A stretch of 64,000 bases of DNA from Castellaniella sp049673105 (GCF_049673105.1 NZ_JBATXG010000032.1:1-64000), one strand, 5' to 3'; positions 17,777 to 27,510 are shown, numbered from the stretch's first letter. A program made the numbers and translations. Notes: generated by a model not told the origin, from the sequence alone.

Positions 17777-17849
17777 GGCGAAACAGGGCCTGGATGTGTC
17801 ATGATGGCGGTTTGGTTGTCCCGTCTATTTTAGTGCACTTGGTTTTGGC

Positions 17850-19130
17850 ATGAAAAAGCTTCTGTGGTCTGCGGCCGTGCTGGCCCTTTTAAGCGCTTGT
17901 TCTTCGGTTCCTCTGGAAGAAAGCGCAACGGGCGAGCTGGCAGGCGGCGAGCCTGCCGTGATCCAACCGCTGGTCGTGCCGGCGTTGTCCGCCTTGCCCG
18001 AAACCCCGGCCCGGACGCTGAAAGGACGCTATACACAGGTGTCCTGGCAGCAGGTGCCGGGGTGGGCGGGCGACGATCTGGCGCATGCCTGGAAGGGCGT
18101 GCTCAATAACTGCCGGGGTTTGATGCGCCCTGTGTCCGGGTCGCTGGCGACGCCCGCGCGTGCGGCGCCTCGCGCCTGGCAACCGGTCTGTCAGGCTGCC
18201 GTCCAGGCAGGGCTGGGGCCGCAGGCTTCGGGTGCGGCGGTGCGTGACTTTCTGCAGATGCACTTGCGGCCCTGGCGGCTGGATCAGGCATCCGGGCAGC
18301 CCGCCAGCGGGACCGCCACCGGCTATTATGAACCGCTGATCCGCGTTTCGCGCAGCCGCACGAATGTCTATCAATGGCCGCTCTATGCCGCGCCTGCCGA
18401 TCTGCTGATCGTGGATCTGGGGGCGGTCTATCCGGAACTGGCCGGCAAGCGGGTGCGGGGCAAACTGGATGGGCGGCGCGTCGTGCCGTACGACACGCGG
18501 GCGCAGATCATGGCCGACCCGGCGCGCCAGCCGCCGGTGATTGTCTGGGCCAATGATCCTGTCGAGGCCTTTTTCCTGCAGATCCAGGGATCCGGGCGGG
18601 GGGTATTGCCCGATGGGTCCATGATGCGACTGGCGTATGCGGATCATAACGGGCGTCCCTACGTTTCTATCGGACAGTGGCTGGCGCGGCAGGGCGAAAT
18701 GCCGCTGGCCAAGACCTCGATGCAGAACATCAAACAGTGGGCCATCGATCACCCCGGTCGGGTGCAACAGATGCTCAACGTGAATCCGGCCATGGTGTTT
18801 TTCCGCGAGGAAGCCATTGATGATCCCGAGCTTGGCCCTCGGGGCGCCTATGGTGTGCCCTTGATGGCGCAACGGGCGATTGCCGTCGATACGGATTTCG
18901 TACCGCTGGGCACACCGGTCTGGCTGGATACCCGTCAGCCTGGCGGCGCCGGGTTGCTGCAGCGCCTGGTGTTCGCCCAGGATACGGGCGCAGCCATTCG
19001 CGGGGCGGCGCGCGCCGACTTTTATTGGGGGACGGGCGATCAGGCGGGCGCATCTGCCGGTCGCATGAAGCAGGCGGGCCAGATGTGGCTGTTGTGGCCG
19101 GCTCAGGCCGGCGCGCCCAGCGCCCGCTGA
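17850..19130 (+). CDS. mltA: Membrane-bound lytic murein transglycosylase A
   Basis: It cleaves peptidoglycan glycan strands to form 1,6-anhydro ends, anchored to the outer membrane. The 426-residue precursor has a lipoprotein signal with the lipobox LSAC (Cys17) and Ser at +2, which favours outer-membrane sorting. It then has the MltA domain (GTATGYYEPLIRVSR, LQIQGSGRGVLPDG). The C-terminal 3D domain (FAQDTGAAIRG, ARADFYWGTGDQAG) contributes the catalytic aspartate. It begins a short mltA-hydroxylase-dsbC run; the next gene starts 13 bases after its stop. Confidence 0.95.
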   Translation: MKKLLWSAAVLALLSACSSVPLEESATGELAGGEPAVIQPLVVPALSALPETPARTLKGRYTQVSWQQVPGWAGDDLAHAWKGVLNNCRGLMRPVSGSLATPARAAPRAWQPVCQAAVQAGLGPQASGAAVRDFLQMHLRPWRLDQASGQPASGTATGYYEPLIRVSRSRTNVYQWPLYAAPADLLIVDLGAVYPELAGKRVRGKLDGRRVVPYDTRAQIMADPARQPPVIVWANDPVEAFFLQIQGSGRGVLPDGSMMRLAYADHNGRPYVSIGQWLARQGEMPLAKTSMQNIKQWAIDHPGRVQQMLNVNPAMVFFREEAIDDPELGPRGAYGVPLMAQRAIAVDTDFVPLGTPVWLDTRQPGGAGLLQRLVFAQDTGAAIRGAARADFYWGTGDQAGASAGRMKQAGQMWLLWPAQAGAPSAR

Positions 19131-19143
19131 CAAGGAATCCACC

Positions 19144-20328
19144 ATGAAGCAAACGTCCGTTCTTGTGTGCGGTACTGGCATTGCTGGTCTGGCGTGCGCG
19201 CTGGGGCTGTCGCGGGCTGGCTTGTCGGTCGAATTGCTGGGGCCGCGTCAGACGCCGCCGGTGCGGGGTGCCGATGATTATCATCCGCGGGTTTATGCGA
19301 TTTCCGAGGCCAGCCGGGCCTTGCTGGACAAGCTGGGCGCCTGGCGCCTGATCGATGACCGGCGCATCACGCCGGTCGAGACCATGGAAATTCACGGCGA
19401 TGCCCAAGGCTCCCTGGATCTGTCCGCCTGGCAGGACGCCCGCGACACCCTGGCCTGGATTGTGGAATCCGGCGAGATCGAGCGCGCGCTGCAGCAGGCC
19501 GTGCAGGTGATGGGGGTGGTCTGGCACGAAGACCAATTCACGGGGCTGGATGCCGGCAGCCAGGGCGTCCGGGTGACGACGGCTCAGGGTCGGCACTGGC
19601 ATCCTGGTCTGCTGATCGGCGCTGACGGCGCGCGGTCGCCGGTGCGTCAGGCGGCCCGCATCCATCACGAGTACACCCCGTATGGCGATATGGGGGTGGT
19701 CGCGCATCTGGATATCGAACTGCCGCACCAGAATCGGGCCTGCCAGTGGTTCACCGGAGACAGCGTATTCGCGTTGCTGCCGATGCCGGATACGGCGGAC
19801 GGGCCGCAGGCCTCTCTGGTCTGGTCCATGCCCGAAAGCCCCGCCCGCCGCTGGATGGCCTTGGATGCCGAGGCGCAGCAGGCCTATCTGGCCACGCACG
19901 CGCAGGCCATCACGGGGGGGCGTCTGGGCCGGCTGCGTTTGCGCACGCGCCCCCAGGGATTCCCTTTGACATTGGAAAGGACGGCGATGGTGGCGCCTGG
20001 CGTGGCGCTGGTGGGCGATGCCGCGCATCGCGTGCATCCCTTGGCGGGACAAGGCCTGAATCTGGGGCTGGGCGACGTGCAGACGCTGATCCAGGTGCTG
20101 AGCGAGCGCGAGCCGCATCGCGCCATCGGCGATCCGCAGCTGCTGGCCCGTTACCGACGCCGACGAGCGGAACCCGTCTGGGCGATGGGAGCGGTGACGC
20201 ACGGCCTGCACCGCCTGTTTGGCGCCCAATGCGCCCCTTTGGTCTGGGCCAGGAATCAGGGGATGCAGATTGCAGATCAGGTGCCTTTTCTGAAGCGCCG
20301 CCTGATCCGCGCCGCGGCGGGGGATTGA
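19144..20328 (+). CDS. FAD-dependent monooxygenase, UbiH/VisC family
   Basis: This is a flavin hydroxylase of the kind used in ubiquinone ring hydroxylation. The 394-residue protein has an N-terminal Rossmann GTGIAGL, the central DG motif GADGARSPVR and the GD motif LVGDAAHRVHPLAGQGLNLGLGD. Betaproteobacteria carry several paralogues (UbiF, UbiH, UbiI, UbiM), and the sequence alone does not say which position it hydroxylates. It sits between mltA and dsbC on the same strand. Confidence 0.88.
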   Translation: MKQTSVLVCGTGIAGLACALGLSRAGLSVELLGPRQTPPVRGADDYHPRVYAISEASRALLDKLGAWRLIDDRRITPVETMEIHGDAQGSLDLSAWQDARDTLAWIVESGEIERALQQAVQVMGVVWHEDQFTGLDAGSQGVRVTTAQGRHWHPGLLIGADGARSPVRQAARIHHEYTPYGDMGVVAHLDIELPHQNRACQWFTGDSVFALLPMPDTADGPQASLVWSMPESPARRWMALDAEAQQAYLATHAQAITGGRLGRLRLRTRPQGFPLTLERTAMVAPGVALVGDAAHRVHPLAGQGLNLGLGDVQTLIQVLSEREPHRAIGDPQLLARYRRRRAEPVWAMGAVTHGLHRLFGAQCAPLVWARNQGMQIADQVPFLKRRLIRAAAGD

Positions 20329-20470
20329 ACCCCGGCGGGCGGCAGATGGCAGGTGCCGGGTCTGGCGACTGGCCCTGCCTCGGATGCCGCTCAACACGAT
20401 TATTTACACTCAAGCATTGATGAATGCCGGTATGATCCAGGCCGATTCGATGATGTTCCCAGAGGTTCTC

Positions 20471-21322
20471 ATGAAATATTCTTTAAGTCTGGCCAGCATC
20501 CTGCTATGCGCCAGCCTGGCGGTGCAGGCGCAGCCGGCGGCTCGGGTGCTGAGCACGCAGCCTGATCATCCTGCTGCATCTGCGAATGGCGTGGTGACAG
20601 CCACCGGGGGCGCTTCGTCGCCCGCCGATGCCGTGATCACCGCCACGGCGCTCCCGCCCGAGCAGGCCCAGGCAATCACCCAGGCCTTTGAGCAGCGCTT
20701 TCCCGGCATCCGGGTCGATGCAATCCGCGTGACACCCATGCACGGCCTCTTCGAGGTGCAGGTCGGCCTGGACCTGATCTATACCGATGCGCAGGTGGAT
20801 TATGTGCTGCAGGGGTCTCTGGTCGACGCCAAGGCGCGTCGCGATCTGACGGCCGAGCGGCTGGAAACCCTGCGACAAGTCGCATTTTCCAGCTTGCCGC
20901 TGGATCGGGCGATCCGTCAGGTCAAGGGCACGGGCGAGCGCCAGGTCGCCGTTTTCGAGGACCCCAACTGCGGGTATTGCAAGCAGTTGCATCGCAGCCT
21001 GGAAGACGTGGACAACGTGACGGTCTACACGTTTCTGTTCCCGATTCTGTCGCCCGATTCGACGACCCGGTCACGGGATATCTGGTGCGCGCCCGATCCG
21101 GCCAAGGCCTGGAAGGCCTGGATGCTGAACGGCGAACAGCCGGCGACGGCGGATTGCCCGACGCCCATCGAGGAAAATCTGGCCCTGGGCCGTAAGCTGA
21201 ACGTCCAGGGGACGCCGGCCCTGTTCTTTGCCGATGGCAGCCGGGTCAATGGCGCCCTGCCGCTGGACGCCCTGAAGAAGAAGCTGAATGAGTCCGGGCT
21301 TGCGCCTGCGTCTGCGGGCTGA
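20471..21322 (+). CDS. dsbC: Thiol:disulfide isomerase DsbC
   Basis: This periplasmic disulfide isomerase repairs wrong disulfides and also acts as a chaperone. I chose ATG at 20471 because it begins a clean signal peptide (MKYSLSLASILLCASLAVQA); upstream in-frame ATGs would add a non-signal extension. The 283-residue precursor has a DsbC-type N-terminal dimerisation domain, a thioredoxin-like active site CGYC at residues 167-170 and the cis-proline loop GTPAL. A second cysteine pair (IWCAPD and TADCPT) is present as in E. coli DsbC. Confidence 0.93.
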   Translation: MKYSLSLASILLCASLAVQAQPAARVLSTQPDHPAASANGVVTATGGASSPADAVITATALPPEQAQAITQAFEQRFPGIRVDAIRVTPMHGLFEVQVGLDLIYTDAQVDYVLQGSLVDAKARRDLTAERLETLRQVAFSSLPLDRAIRQVKGTGERQVAVFEDPNCGYCKQLHRSLEDVDNVTVYTFLFPILSPDSTTRSRDIWCAPDPAKAWKAWMLNGEQPATADCPTPIEENLALGRKLNVQGTPALFFADGSRVNGALPLDALKKKLNESGLAPASAG

Positions 21323-21340
21323 CCCCCAGGTCTGACCCAT

Positions 21341-21364
21341 CGGAGCGGCTTGCAAGCCGCTCCG
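21341..21364. terminator. Palindromic hairpin between convergent dsbC and a binding-protein gene
   Basis: CGGAGCGGCT-tgca-AGCCGCTCCG is a perfect 10-bp stem with a 4-base loop located exactly between the two convergent genes. It lacks T runs on either side, so it may be a Rho-assisted or bidirectional mRNA end rather than a classical intrinsic terminator. Confidence 0.5.
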
Positions 21365-21370
21365 GGTGCG

Positions 21371-22519
21371 TTAGCGCAGCAGTGTCCAGGCACCGTTTTT
21401 CACGGTGATCAGTTCGCGGCCACGCTCGTCAAAACCGCTGTGGTCGGCTGGGCTCATGTTGTAGACCCCCTGGGTGGCGACCAATTCGCGTGTCTGTTCC
21501 AAGGCATCGCGTAGCGCCTGCCGGAAGGCGGCGGTGCCGGGCTGCGCAGTTTTGGCGGCGATGGGGATGGCGTGCTGCAGCAATAGACCCGCATCGTATA
21601 CGTTGGCGCCGAAGGTCGCGGGGCGTTCGTTATAACGGGCCTGGTAGCGCTGGATGTAGTCCTGGGTAATGGGTTTTGATGGGTTGCTGTCGGCGATTTC
21701 CGGCAGCACCAACATCAGGCTGGCCGCCAGAATCGTGCCTTCGGCAGCTTTGCCGCCCAGCTTCAGAAAGGCGGGCAGCGCCGCGCCGTGCGTCTGGTAG
21801 AACTGGCCTTTGTAGCCCTGCTGAACCAGCGTGGTCTGGGGCAGCGCGGCGGCTCCGCCTGTGCCGGCAACCAGGATGGCATCCGGTTTGGCGGCCAGCA
21901 GTTTCAGCGCCTGCCCGGTGACGGAGCTATCGGTGCGCTGATAGCGCTCGGTCACGGTCAGTTGCAGGCCGTTTTCCTGGGCCAGCTTGCTGAACACCTG
22001 ATACCAATCATCCCCATAGGCGTCTGAAAAGCCGATGAAGCCCACCGTGCGGATGCCGCGCGAGACCATGTCGCGCACCAGCGCCTGGGCGATGATGTCC
22101 GTATTCTGCGTGGTCTTGAAGGCCCATTTTTTCTGATCCGTCATGGGCAGCACGATGGATGCCGCCCCCACCGGTGCCAGCATCGGCGTGCCGGATTCCG
22201 CCGCAAATTGCAGCACGCTCATGGCGTTGGGGGATCCGGTGGGGCCGATGATGGCGTCCACCTGGTCTTCGGAGATCAGTTTTTTGAATGCAGTGACGGT
22301 TTGCGTGGGATCGCTGGCGTCATCCAGGCTGATGTAGGTGATGCTCAGGTCGCCAGCCTTGGCGGGCAACAGGGGGACCGTATTTTTTTGCGGGATGCCC
22401 ACCAGCGCCGTGGGGCCGGAGGCGGATGTGACGACGCCGATCTTGACTTGGGCTTGGCTGGACAACGGTAGGGTGAACAGAACAGCGGCCAGGGTGGCCG
22501 CCAGGATGCCAGTACGCAC
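21371..22519 (-). CDS. ABC transporter periplasmic binding protein (branched-chain amino acid/LivK type)
   Basis: The 382-residue precursor has a signal peptide (MRTGILAATLAAVLFTLPLSSQA) and the Peripla_BP_6 fold pattern: VKIGVVTSASGPTALVG, DDASDPTQTVTAFKKLI, AIIGPTGSPNAMSV and YGDDWYQVF. It would deliver an amino acid, amide or aromatic acid to an ABC importer, but no permease or ATPase gene is next to it. It starts with GTG (22519) after a CAGGAG site. It lies directly downstream of two chemoreceptors, so a role as chemotaxis co-receptor is conceivable but unproven. Confidence 0.88.
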   Translation of the reverse strand: MRTGILAATLAAVLFTLPLSSQAQVKIGVVTSASGPTALVGIPQKNTVPLLPAKAGDLSITYISLDDASDPTQTVTAFKKLISEDQVDAIIGPTGSPNAMSVLQFAAESGTPMLAPVGAASIVLPMTDQKKWAFKTTQNTDIIAQALVRDMVSRGIRTVGFIGFSDAYGDDWYQVFSKLAQENGLQLTVTERYQRTDSSVTGQALKLLAAKPDAILVAGTGGAAALPQTTLVQQGYKGQFYQTHGAALPAFLKLGGKAAEGTILAASLMLVLPEIADSNPSKPITQDYIQRYQARYNERPATFGANVYDAGLLLQHAIPIAAKTAQPGTAAFRQALRDALEQTRELVATQGVYNMSPADHSGFDERGRELITVKNGAWTLLR

Positions 22520-22590
22520 GGGGTTTGTCTCCTGGGGGTTACAGGCGGCATTACGCGGGCCGCTTGCGGATCATGCGTGAATTGTATTGA

Positions 22591-22618
22591 AAAGCCCCGT
22601 TCCGGGGAACGGGGCTTT
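22591..22618 (-). terminator. Terminator after the first chemoreceptor gene
   Basis: A 13-bp perfect inverted repeat AAAGCCCCGTTCC/GGAACGGGGCTTT with a minimal loop lies 23 bases past the chemoreceptor stop on the minus strand and ends in CTTTTC. It separates the chemoreceptors from the binding-protein gene. Confidence 0.85.
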
Positions 22619-22641
22619 GGGGGTGATGCCAGGCGGGCGTT

Positions 22642-24453
22642 TTAGAATTCAGCCCATTCTTCGGTATCTGCCGTGGCGGGCGCCGGCTTGCCCGGTGCGC
22701 GCAGGGCCGGACGGCTGGTGGCGGCCGTGTCCGGCTGTTCGGCCTTGGTCTCGCGCCGGGGCCGTTGGGGCGCCGGGCTGACGACTTTTTCAGGGGCCGA
22801 CGGCAGGCGTGCGGCCTGGCTGCGTTGCTGCGTGGTGCCGCCGCTGTGCTGCTGAGCGCCGGCAGAGGCGCCGGTCGACCGGCTGGCGTGGGCCTGTGGG
22901 TCGGCGCTTTGATCTTGAGCGCCCAGGTTGAAGGTGGACACCAACTGCGCCAGGGTGTTGGCCTGGGATTGCAGGCTGTTGGCGGCGGCGGCGGATTCTT
23001 CGACCAGGCTGGCGTTCTGGCGCGTGACGTCGTCCATCTGCGTGATGGCGGAATTGATTTCCTCGATGCCGGTGGTCTGTTCGCGGTTGGCCGCGTTGAT
23101 CTCGCCCATGATGTCGGTGACGCGGTTGATGCTGTCGACGATTTCCTGCATGGTGTTGCCGGCATGCGCGGCCTGCTCGTTGCCCTTGGCGGCAGCGGCG
23201 ACCGAGGTATCGATCAGGTCTTTGATTTCCTTGGCGGCGCTGGCGGAACGCTGGGCCAGGGCGCGGACTTCGGCGGCGACCACGGCAAAGCCGCGGCCCT
23301 GTTCACCTGCGCGGGCGGCTTCCACCGCGGCATTCAGGGCCAGGATATTGGTCTGGAAGGCGATGGACTCGATCACGCCGATGATGTCGGCGACCTGCTG
23401 GGATTTATTGTTGATCTCGCCCATGGTGTCGACCACTTGCGACACCAGGGATCCGCCATCGGTGGCCGTTTTGGCGGCAGCGGCGGCCAGCGTGTTGGCC
23501 TGCTGCGTGTTGTCGGCGTTCTGGCGCACGGTGGCGGTGATCTGTTCCATCGTGGCGGCGGTTTCGGCCAGGGAACTGGCCTGCTGTTCGGTGCGCGAGG
23601 ACAGGTCCAGGTTGCCGGCGGAAATCTGGCTGGCCGCCGAAGCGATGGAATTCGCGCCGCTGCGCACTTCGCTGACGGCGCCGCGCAGGCTGGTTTCCAT
23701 CGCGTCCAGGGCGCGCAGCAGCATCCCGATTTCGTCCTTGCCATCGGCGTGGATGGCGTGGCTGAGATCGCGTCGGGCGACGGCCTCGGCGAGATCTACC
23801 GCGTGGCGCAGAGGGTGGGTGATGGATCGCGTGACGCGCCAGGCGAACAGCGGCCCCAGGATCAGCGCCAGCAGTGTGGCGATACCCAGCAGCGTCAGGC
23901 CCAACTGGTTGGCGGCGCTGCTGTCGGCAAACGTCTGCTCGACACGGCTGTTTTGGAGTTGGGACAGCTTGTCGATCTCGGCGATGTATTCCGCCGTGAT
24001 TTTTGGCATGTCCTGGTTGAAGAAGGTGTCGGCTTTGGCGTAGTCGCCGTTGTCCAGATCCTGGAAGGCCTGTTGGCGACCATTGTGGTAGAGATCGCGG
24101 ACGGCCAGGGCTTTCTTGAACTGAGCGATGGCTTCCGGGCTGACCAGCCGTTCCTGGATGTCAGCGCGCAGTGTGTCGGAGTGCGCGTCCGAGGCATCCA
24201 TGCCTTCTTTGAAGATCTTCAGGACGTCCGGATTGGTCAGGTTGGCGGCGGCCAGCGCCTGGTTGGCGTTGACCTCGACCTGACGCGCCCAGCGCAGGAC
24301 TTGCGCATTGATGGTTTGGCGTTGAATCAGCGCGTTGCTGTCCTGGTCGGTGGCGACCATGCGCCAGGCGCCGATGCTGGACATGAGCAGCAGCAAAATG
24401 ATGATAAGGCCGAAGCCCAGCGCCAGCCGGGTGCCGATGTTGAGGTTACGCAT
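22642..24453 (-). CDS. Methyl-accepting chemotaxis protein (4HB sensor, HAMP, CheR tail)
   Basis: This inner-membrane chemoreceptor signals to CheA/CheW. The 603-residue protein has TM1 (about 10-30) and a four-helix-bundle periplasmic domain to about residue 185. TM2 and HAMP (RVTRSITHPLRHAVDLAEAV) follow, then a long coiled coil with the hairpin tip EAARAGEQGRGFAVVAAEVR near residue 375. It ends in EEWAEF, an xWxxF tail like the NWETF pentapeptide that recruits CheR/CheB in enterobacterial Tar and Tsr. The ligand is unknown. It is a tandem paralogue of the gene at 24638. Confidence 0.95.
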   Translation of the reverse strand: MRNLNIGTRLALGFGLIIILLLLMSSIGAWRMVATDQDSNALIQRQTINAQVLRWARQVEVNANQALAAANLTNPDVLKIFKEGMDASDAHSDTLRADIQERLVSPEAIAQFKKALAVRDLYHNGRQQAFQDLDNGDYAKADTFFNQDMPKITAEYIAEIDKLSQLQNSRVEQTFADSSAANQLGLTLLGIATLLALILGPLFAWRVTRSITHPLRHAVDLAEAVARRDLSHAIHADGKDEIGMLLRALDAMETSLRGAVSEVRSGANSIASAASQISAGNLDLSSRTEQQASSLAETAATMEQITATVRQNADNTQQANTLAAAAAKTATDGGSLVSQVVDTMGEINNKSQQVADIIGVIESIAFQTNILALNAAVEAARAGEQGRGFAVVAAEVRALAQRSASAAKEIKDLIDTSVAAAAKGNEQAAHAGNTMQEIVDSINRVTDIMGEINAANREQTTGIEEINSAITQMDDVTRQNASLVEESAAAANSLQSQANTLAQLVSTFNLGAQDQSADPQAHASRSTGASAGAQQHSGGTTQQRSQAARLPSAPEKVVSPAPQRPRRETKAEQPDTAATSRPALRAPGKPAPATADTEEWAEF

Positions 24454-24606
24454 GAGGTCCTCGAGGTATATAAGGGCTTTCGGAACCGCGCGGGCAACCT
24501 TCCCGATGCGGACCGGACAATTTTTCTCTCGATTGTACGAAGAGTGTCCGGATCCAAACGGTCCAACAGGGGCCGTGTCGGGGGGCTTTTCTTTCTGGAC
24601 AGGTGA

Positions 24607-24633
24607 TCGGCGGCCTGTGGTGCAGGCCGCCGA
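24607..24633 (-). terminator. Hairpin after the second chemoreceptor gene
   Basis: An 11-bp perfect stem TCGGCGGCCTG/CAGGCCGCCGA with a 5-base loop lies just 5 bases past the stop codon of the receptor at 24638. No T tract follows, so termination strength is uncertain and read-through into the next receptor is possible. Confidence 0.5.
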
Positions 24634-24637
24634 CAGA

Positions 24638-26374
24638 TCAGAACTCAGCCCATTCAGCCGTATCGGTGGTGGCCGGCGCCGGTTTGCCGGGCGCTCTCAG
24701 GGCCGGCGCCGGGCGGCGCGCCGGCGGGGCGGCTTCGGTTTTTGGGGCGGGGCGCCGAGGCGCCGGGCTGACCGTCTTTTCGGGCGCCGAGGGCAGGCGG
24801 GGAGCGGCAGCGCGCGTGTTGGTGGGCGTGTCTGCCCCTGCGCCCAGCTTGAAGGTGGAGACCAGTTGAGCCAGGGTGTCGGCCTGTTCTTGCAGGCTGT
24901 TGGCGGCAGAGGCCGATTCCTCGACCAGGCTGGCGTTCTGGCGCGTGACGTCGTCCATCTGCGTGATGGCGGAATTGATTTCCTCGATGCCGGTGGTCTG
25001 TTCGCGGCTGGCGGCGCTGATCTCGCCCATGATGTCGGTGACGCGGTTGATGCTGTCGACGATTTCCTGCATGGTGTTACCGGCGCTGGCGGCCTGCTCG
25101 TTGCCCTTGGCGGTGGCCGCAACCGAGGTATCGATCAGATCCTTGATTTCCTTGGCGGCGCTGGCGGAACGCTGGGCCAGGGCGCGGACTTCGGCGGCGA
25201 CCACGGCGAAGCCGCGGCCCTGTTCGCCTGCGCGGGCGGCTTCCACCGCAGCGTTCAGGGCCAGGATGTTGGTCTGGAAGGCGATGGAATCGATCACGCC
25301 GATGATGTCGGCGACTTGCTGGGACTTGCCGTTGATCTCGCTCATGGTGCCGACCAGTTGCGACACCAGCGTGCCGCCGTCGGTAGCGGTCTTGGCGGCA
25401 GCCGCCGCCAGGGAGTTGGCTTGTTGGGCATTGTCGGCGTTCTGGCGCACGGTGGCGGTGATCTGTTCCATCGTGGCGGCGGTTTCGGCCAGGGAGCTGG
25501 CCTGCTGTTCGGTGCGCGAGGACAGGTCCAGGTTGCCGGCGGAAATCTGGCTGGCCGCCGAAGCGATCGAGTCGGCGCCCGTGCGGACTTCACCGACCGT
25601 GCTGCGCAGATTATGGCTCATGCGTCCCAGCGACTGCAGCAGCAGGCCGATTTCATCGCCGCGTGTGTTGTCGACGCGTCGGCTGAGATCGTTCTGGGCG
25701 ATGCTTTCCGCGATCGAGACGGCTTCTGTCAGCGGGTGGGTGATGGCTCGCATGACGCGCCAGGCGAACAGCGGCCCTAAAATGAAGGCCAACAGGGTGG
25801 CGATCAGCAGTATTGTTTCGCTGGTCTGGGCGTTGTCGGCCAGTCGGGCCTGGGCCGTGTTGATGCCGGCCTGGTGAAAGGCGCGCAGTTCATCGATGCT
25901 GTCGACATAGGATTTGCCCAGCGCAGGCAACTGGTCGCGCACGATCTCGGTCGCGACGATGGATTGGTGCGAATCCAGCGCCTTGAACGCAGCGTTCATC
26001 GCGGCGAGGTACTGCTTGCGCCAGTCCAGGATGACGTCGTAGGTGCGCAGAGACTCGGGGGATGTCAGCAGGGCGCGAACCTGGATGTCGTACTGGGTGA
26101 TGCTGTCCGTGGCCGCATCAATGCCGGTCTTCAGGTGTTTGATCACATCCGGATCGGACACCAGCGCGTAGCCGATGACTTGGTTGGCCCGGACTTCGAC
26201 GGCGCGGGCCCATTCCGTCATCAGCTGGTTGATTTTCTGGCGTTCTACGATTTCTCGGGTAATGTCCTGAGAATTTTGGGCGCTCCAGATGCCGATGGAG
26301 GCCAGCACCAGGGCCAGGAGCAACAGGAAGCCAAACGCAGCAGCCAGCCGTGTGCGGATCTTAAGGTTTTTCAT
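24638..26374 (-). CDS. Methyl-accepting chemotaxis protein (4HB sensor, HAMP, CheR tail)
   Basis: The 578-residue chemoreceptor has the same layout as its neighbour: TM1 near residues 8-30, a periplasmic four-helix-bundle-like domain, TM2/HAMP (RVMRAITHPLTEAVSIAESI), the tip EAARAGEQGRGFAVVAAEVR and a C-terminal AEWAEF tail. The signalling half is almost identical to that of the gene at 22642 while the sensor domains diverge strongly. This points to tandem duplication with separate ligands, or ongoing gene conversion. Confidence 0.95.
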   Translation of the reverse strand: MKNLKIRTRLAAAFGFLLLLALVLASIGIWSAQNSQDITREIVERQKINQLMTEWARAVEVRANQVIGYALVSDPDVIKHLKTGIDAATDSITQYDIQVRALLTSPESLRTYDVILDWRKQYLAAMNAAFKALDSHQSIVATEIVRDQLPALGKSYVDSIDELRAFHQAGINTAQARLADNAQTSETILLIATLLAFILGPLFAWRVMRAITHPLTEAVSIAESIAQNDLSRRVDNTRGDEIGLLLQSLGRMSHNLRSTVGEVRTGADSIASAASQISAGNLDLSSRTEQQASSLAETAATMEQITATVRQNADNAQQANSLAAAAAKTATDGGTLVSQLVGTMSEINGKSQQVADIIGVIDSIAFQTNILALNAAVEAARAGEQGRGFAVVAAEVRALAQRSASAAKEIKDLIDTSVAATAKGNEQAASAGNTMQEIVDSINRVTDIMGEISAASREQTTGIEEINSAITQMDDVTRQNASLVEESASAANSLQEQADTLAQLVSTFKLGAGADTPTNTRAAAPRLPSAPEKTVSPAPRRPAPKTEAAPPARRPAPALRAPGKPAPATTDTAEWAEF

Positions 26375-26490
26375 GGGGGATTCGCCCGAGTTATATCCAA
26401 GGATGATTCCTGGGATATTAGGGGAAACCCTGTGTTTTTGATCTGGGCAGTAGGCTGGAAATATCCATCTAGTTTTTTGGATGCGGGCGA

Positions 26491-27510
26491 TCAGTCGCCT
26501 GGGTAGCCGTCCGGATTGCCGGATTGCCAGCGCCAGGTATCGGCCATCATCTGCGCCAGCCCCCGTTGTGCTCGCCAGCCCAGATCGCGGGCGGCTTTGC
26601 CGGGGTCTGCCCAGCAGGCGGCGATATCGCCGGCGCGACGCGGGGCGATGGTGTAGGCAATGGCATGGCCGCAGGCTGCCTCAAAGGCATGGATCATGTC
26701 CAACACGGAATACCCGGTGCCCGTTCCCAGATTCCAGGCCTGAAGGCCCGGATGTCGCTGCAGATAGTCCAGCGCCGCCAGGTGCCCCAATGCCAGATCG
26801 ACCACGTGGATGTAGTCACGGATGCCGGTGCCGTCCGGCGTCGGATAGTCGCCGCCGAAGACCGAGACCTGTGCCAGGCGCCCGACGGCGACTTGGCTGA
26901 TGTAGGGCAGCAGATTGTTGGGAGTGCCGCGAGGGTCTTCGCCGATGCGGCCGCTGGCATGAGCCCCTGCCGGGTTGAAGTAGCGCAGCAGGGCGATGGA
27001 CCAGCGCGGGTCGGCGGCGGCCAGATCCTGCAGGATCTGTTCGACCATCAATTTGGATCGCCCATAGGGATTGGTGGGTTGGCCGGTCGGGCAGGCTTCA
27101 GAGATCGGCGTGCTGGCCGGGTCGCCATACACGGTGGCCGATGAACTGAAGACCAGGCGGTGTACGTCGGCGGCCATCATGGCCTGGCACAGCGTCAGGG
27201 TGCCGGTGACGTTGTTGTCGTAATACCGTAGCGGTTCACGCACACTTTCGCCAACGGCCTTCAAGCCGGCGAAGTGCACCACGCCGCTGATGTCGTGTTG
27301 GGTGAACAGCCGATCCAGCAGCGTCCGGTCGCGCACATCGCCTTGTACGAAGCCGGGCGTGCGACCCGTCAGGGCAGCGACCCGCGCTAGAGATTCGCGA
27401 GAACTATTGCTGAGATTGTCCAGCACCAGCACGTCGTGGCCGGTGCTGAGCAATTCCAGAACGGTATGTGAGCCGATATAGCCTGCGCCGCCCGTGATCA
27501 AAAGCGTCAT
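26491..27510 (-). CDS. galE: UDP-glucose 4-epimerase
   Basis: It interconverts UDP-glucose and UDP-galactose for surface polysaccharide synthesis. The 339-residue extended SDR protein has GGAGYIGSHTVLELL (NAD site), FSSSATVYG (Ser), NPYGRSKLMVEQIL (YxxxK) and RYFNPAGAHASGRIGEDP. It lies 116 bases upstream of a chemoreceptor and has no sugar-pathway neighbours. Confidence 0.95.
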   Translation of the reverse strand: MTLLITGGAGYIGSHTVLELLSTGHDVLVLDNLSNSSRESLARVAALTGRTPGFVQGDVRDRTLLDRLFTQHDISGVVHFAGLKAVGESVREPLRYYDNNVTGTLTLCQAMMAADVHRLVFSSSATVYGDPASTPISEACPTGQPTNPYGRSKLMVEQILQDLAAADPRWSIALLRYFNPAGAHASGRIGEDPRGTPNNLLPYISQVAVGRLAQVSVFGGDYPTPDGTGIRDYIHVVDLALGHLAALDYLQRHPGLQAWNLGTGTGYSVLDMIHAFEAACGHAIAYTIAPRRAGDIAACWADPGKAARDLGWRAQRGLAQMMADTWRWQSGNPDGYPGD

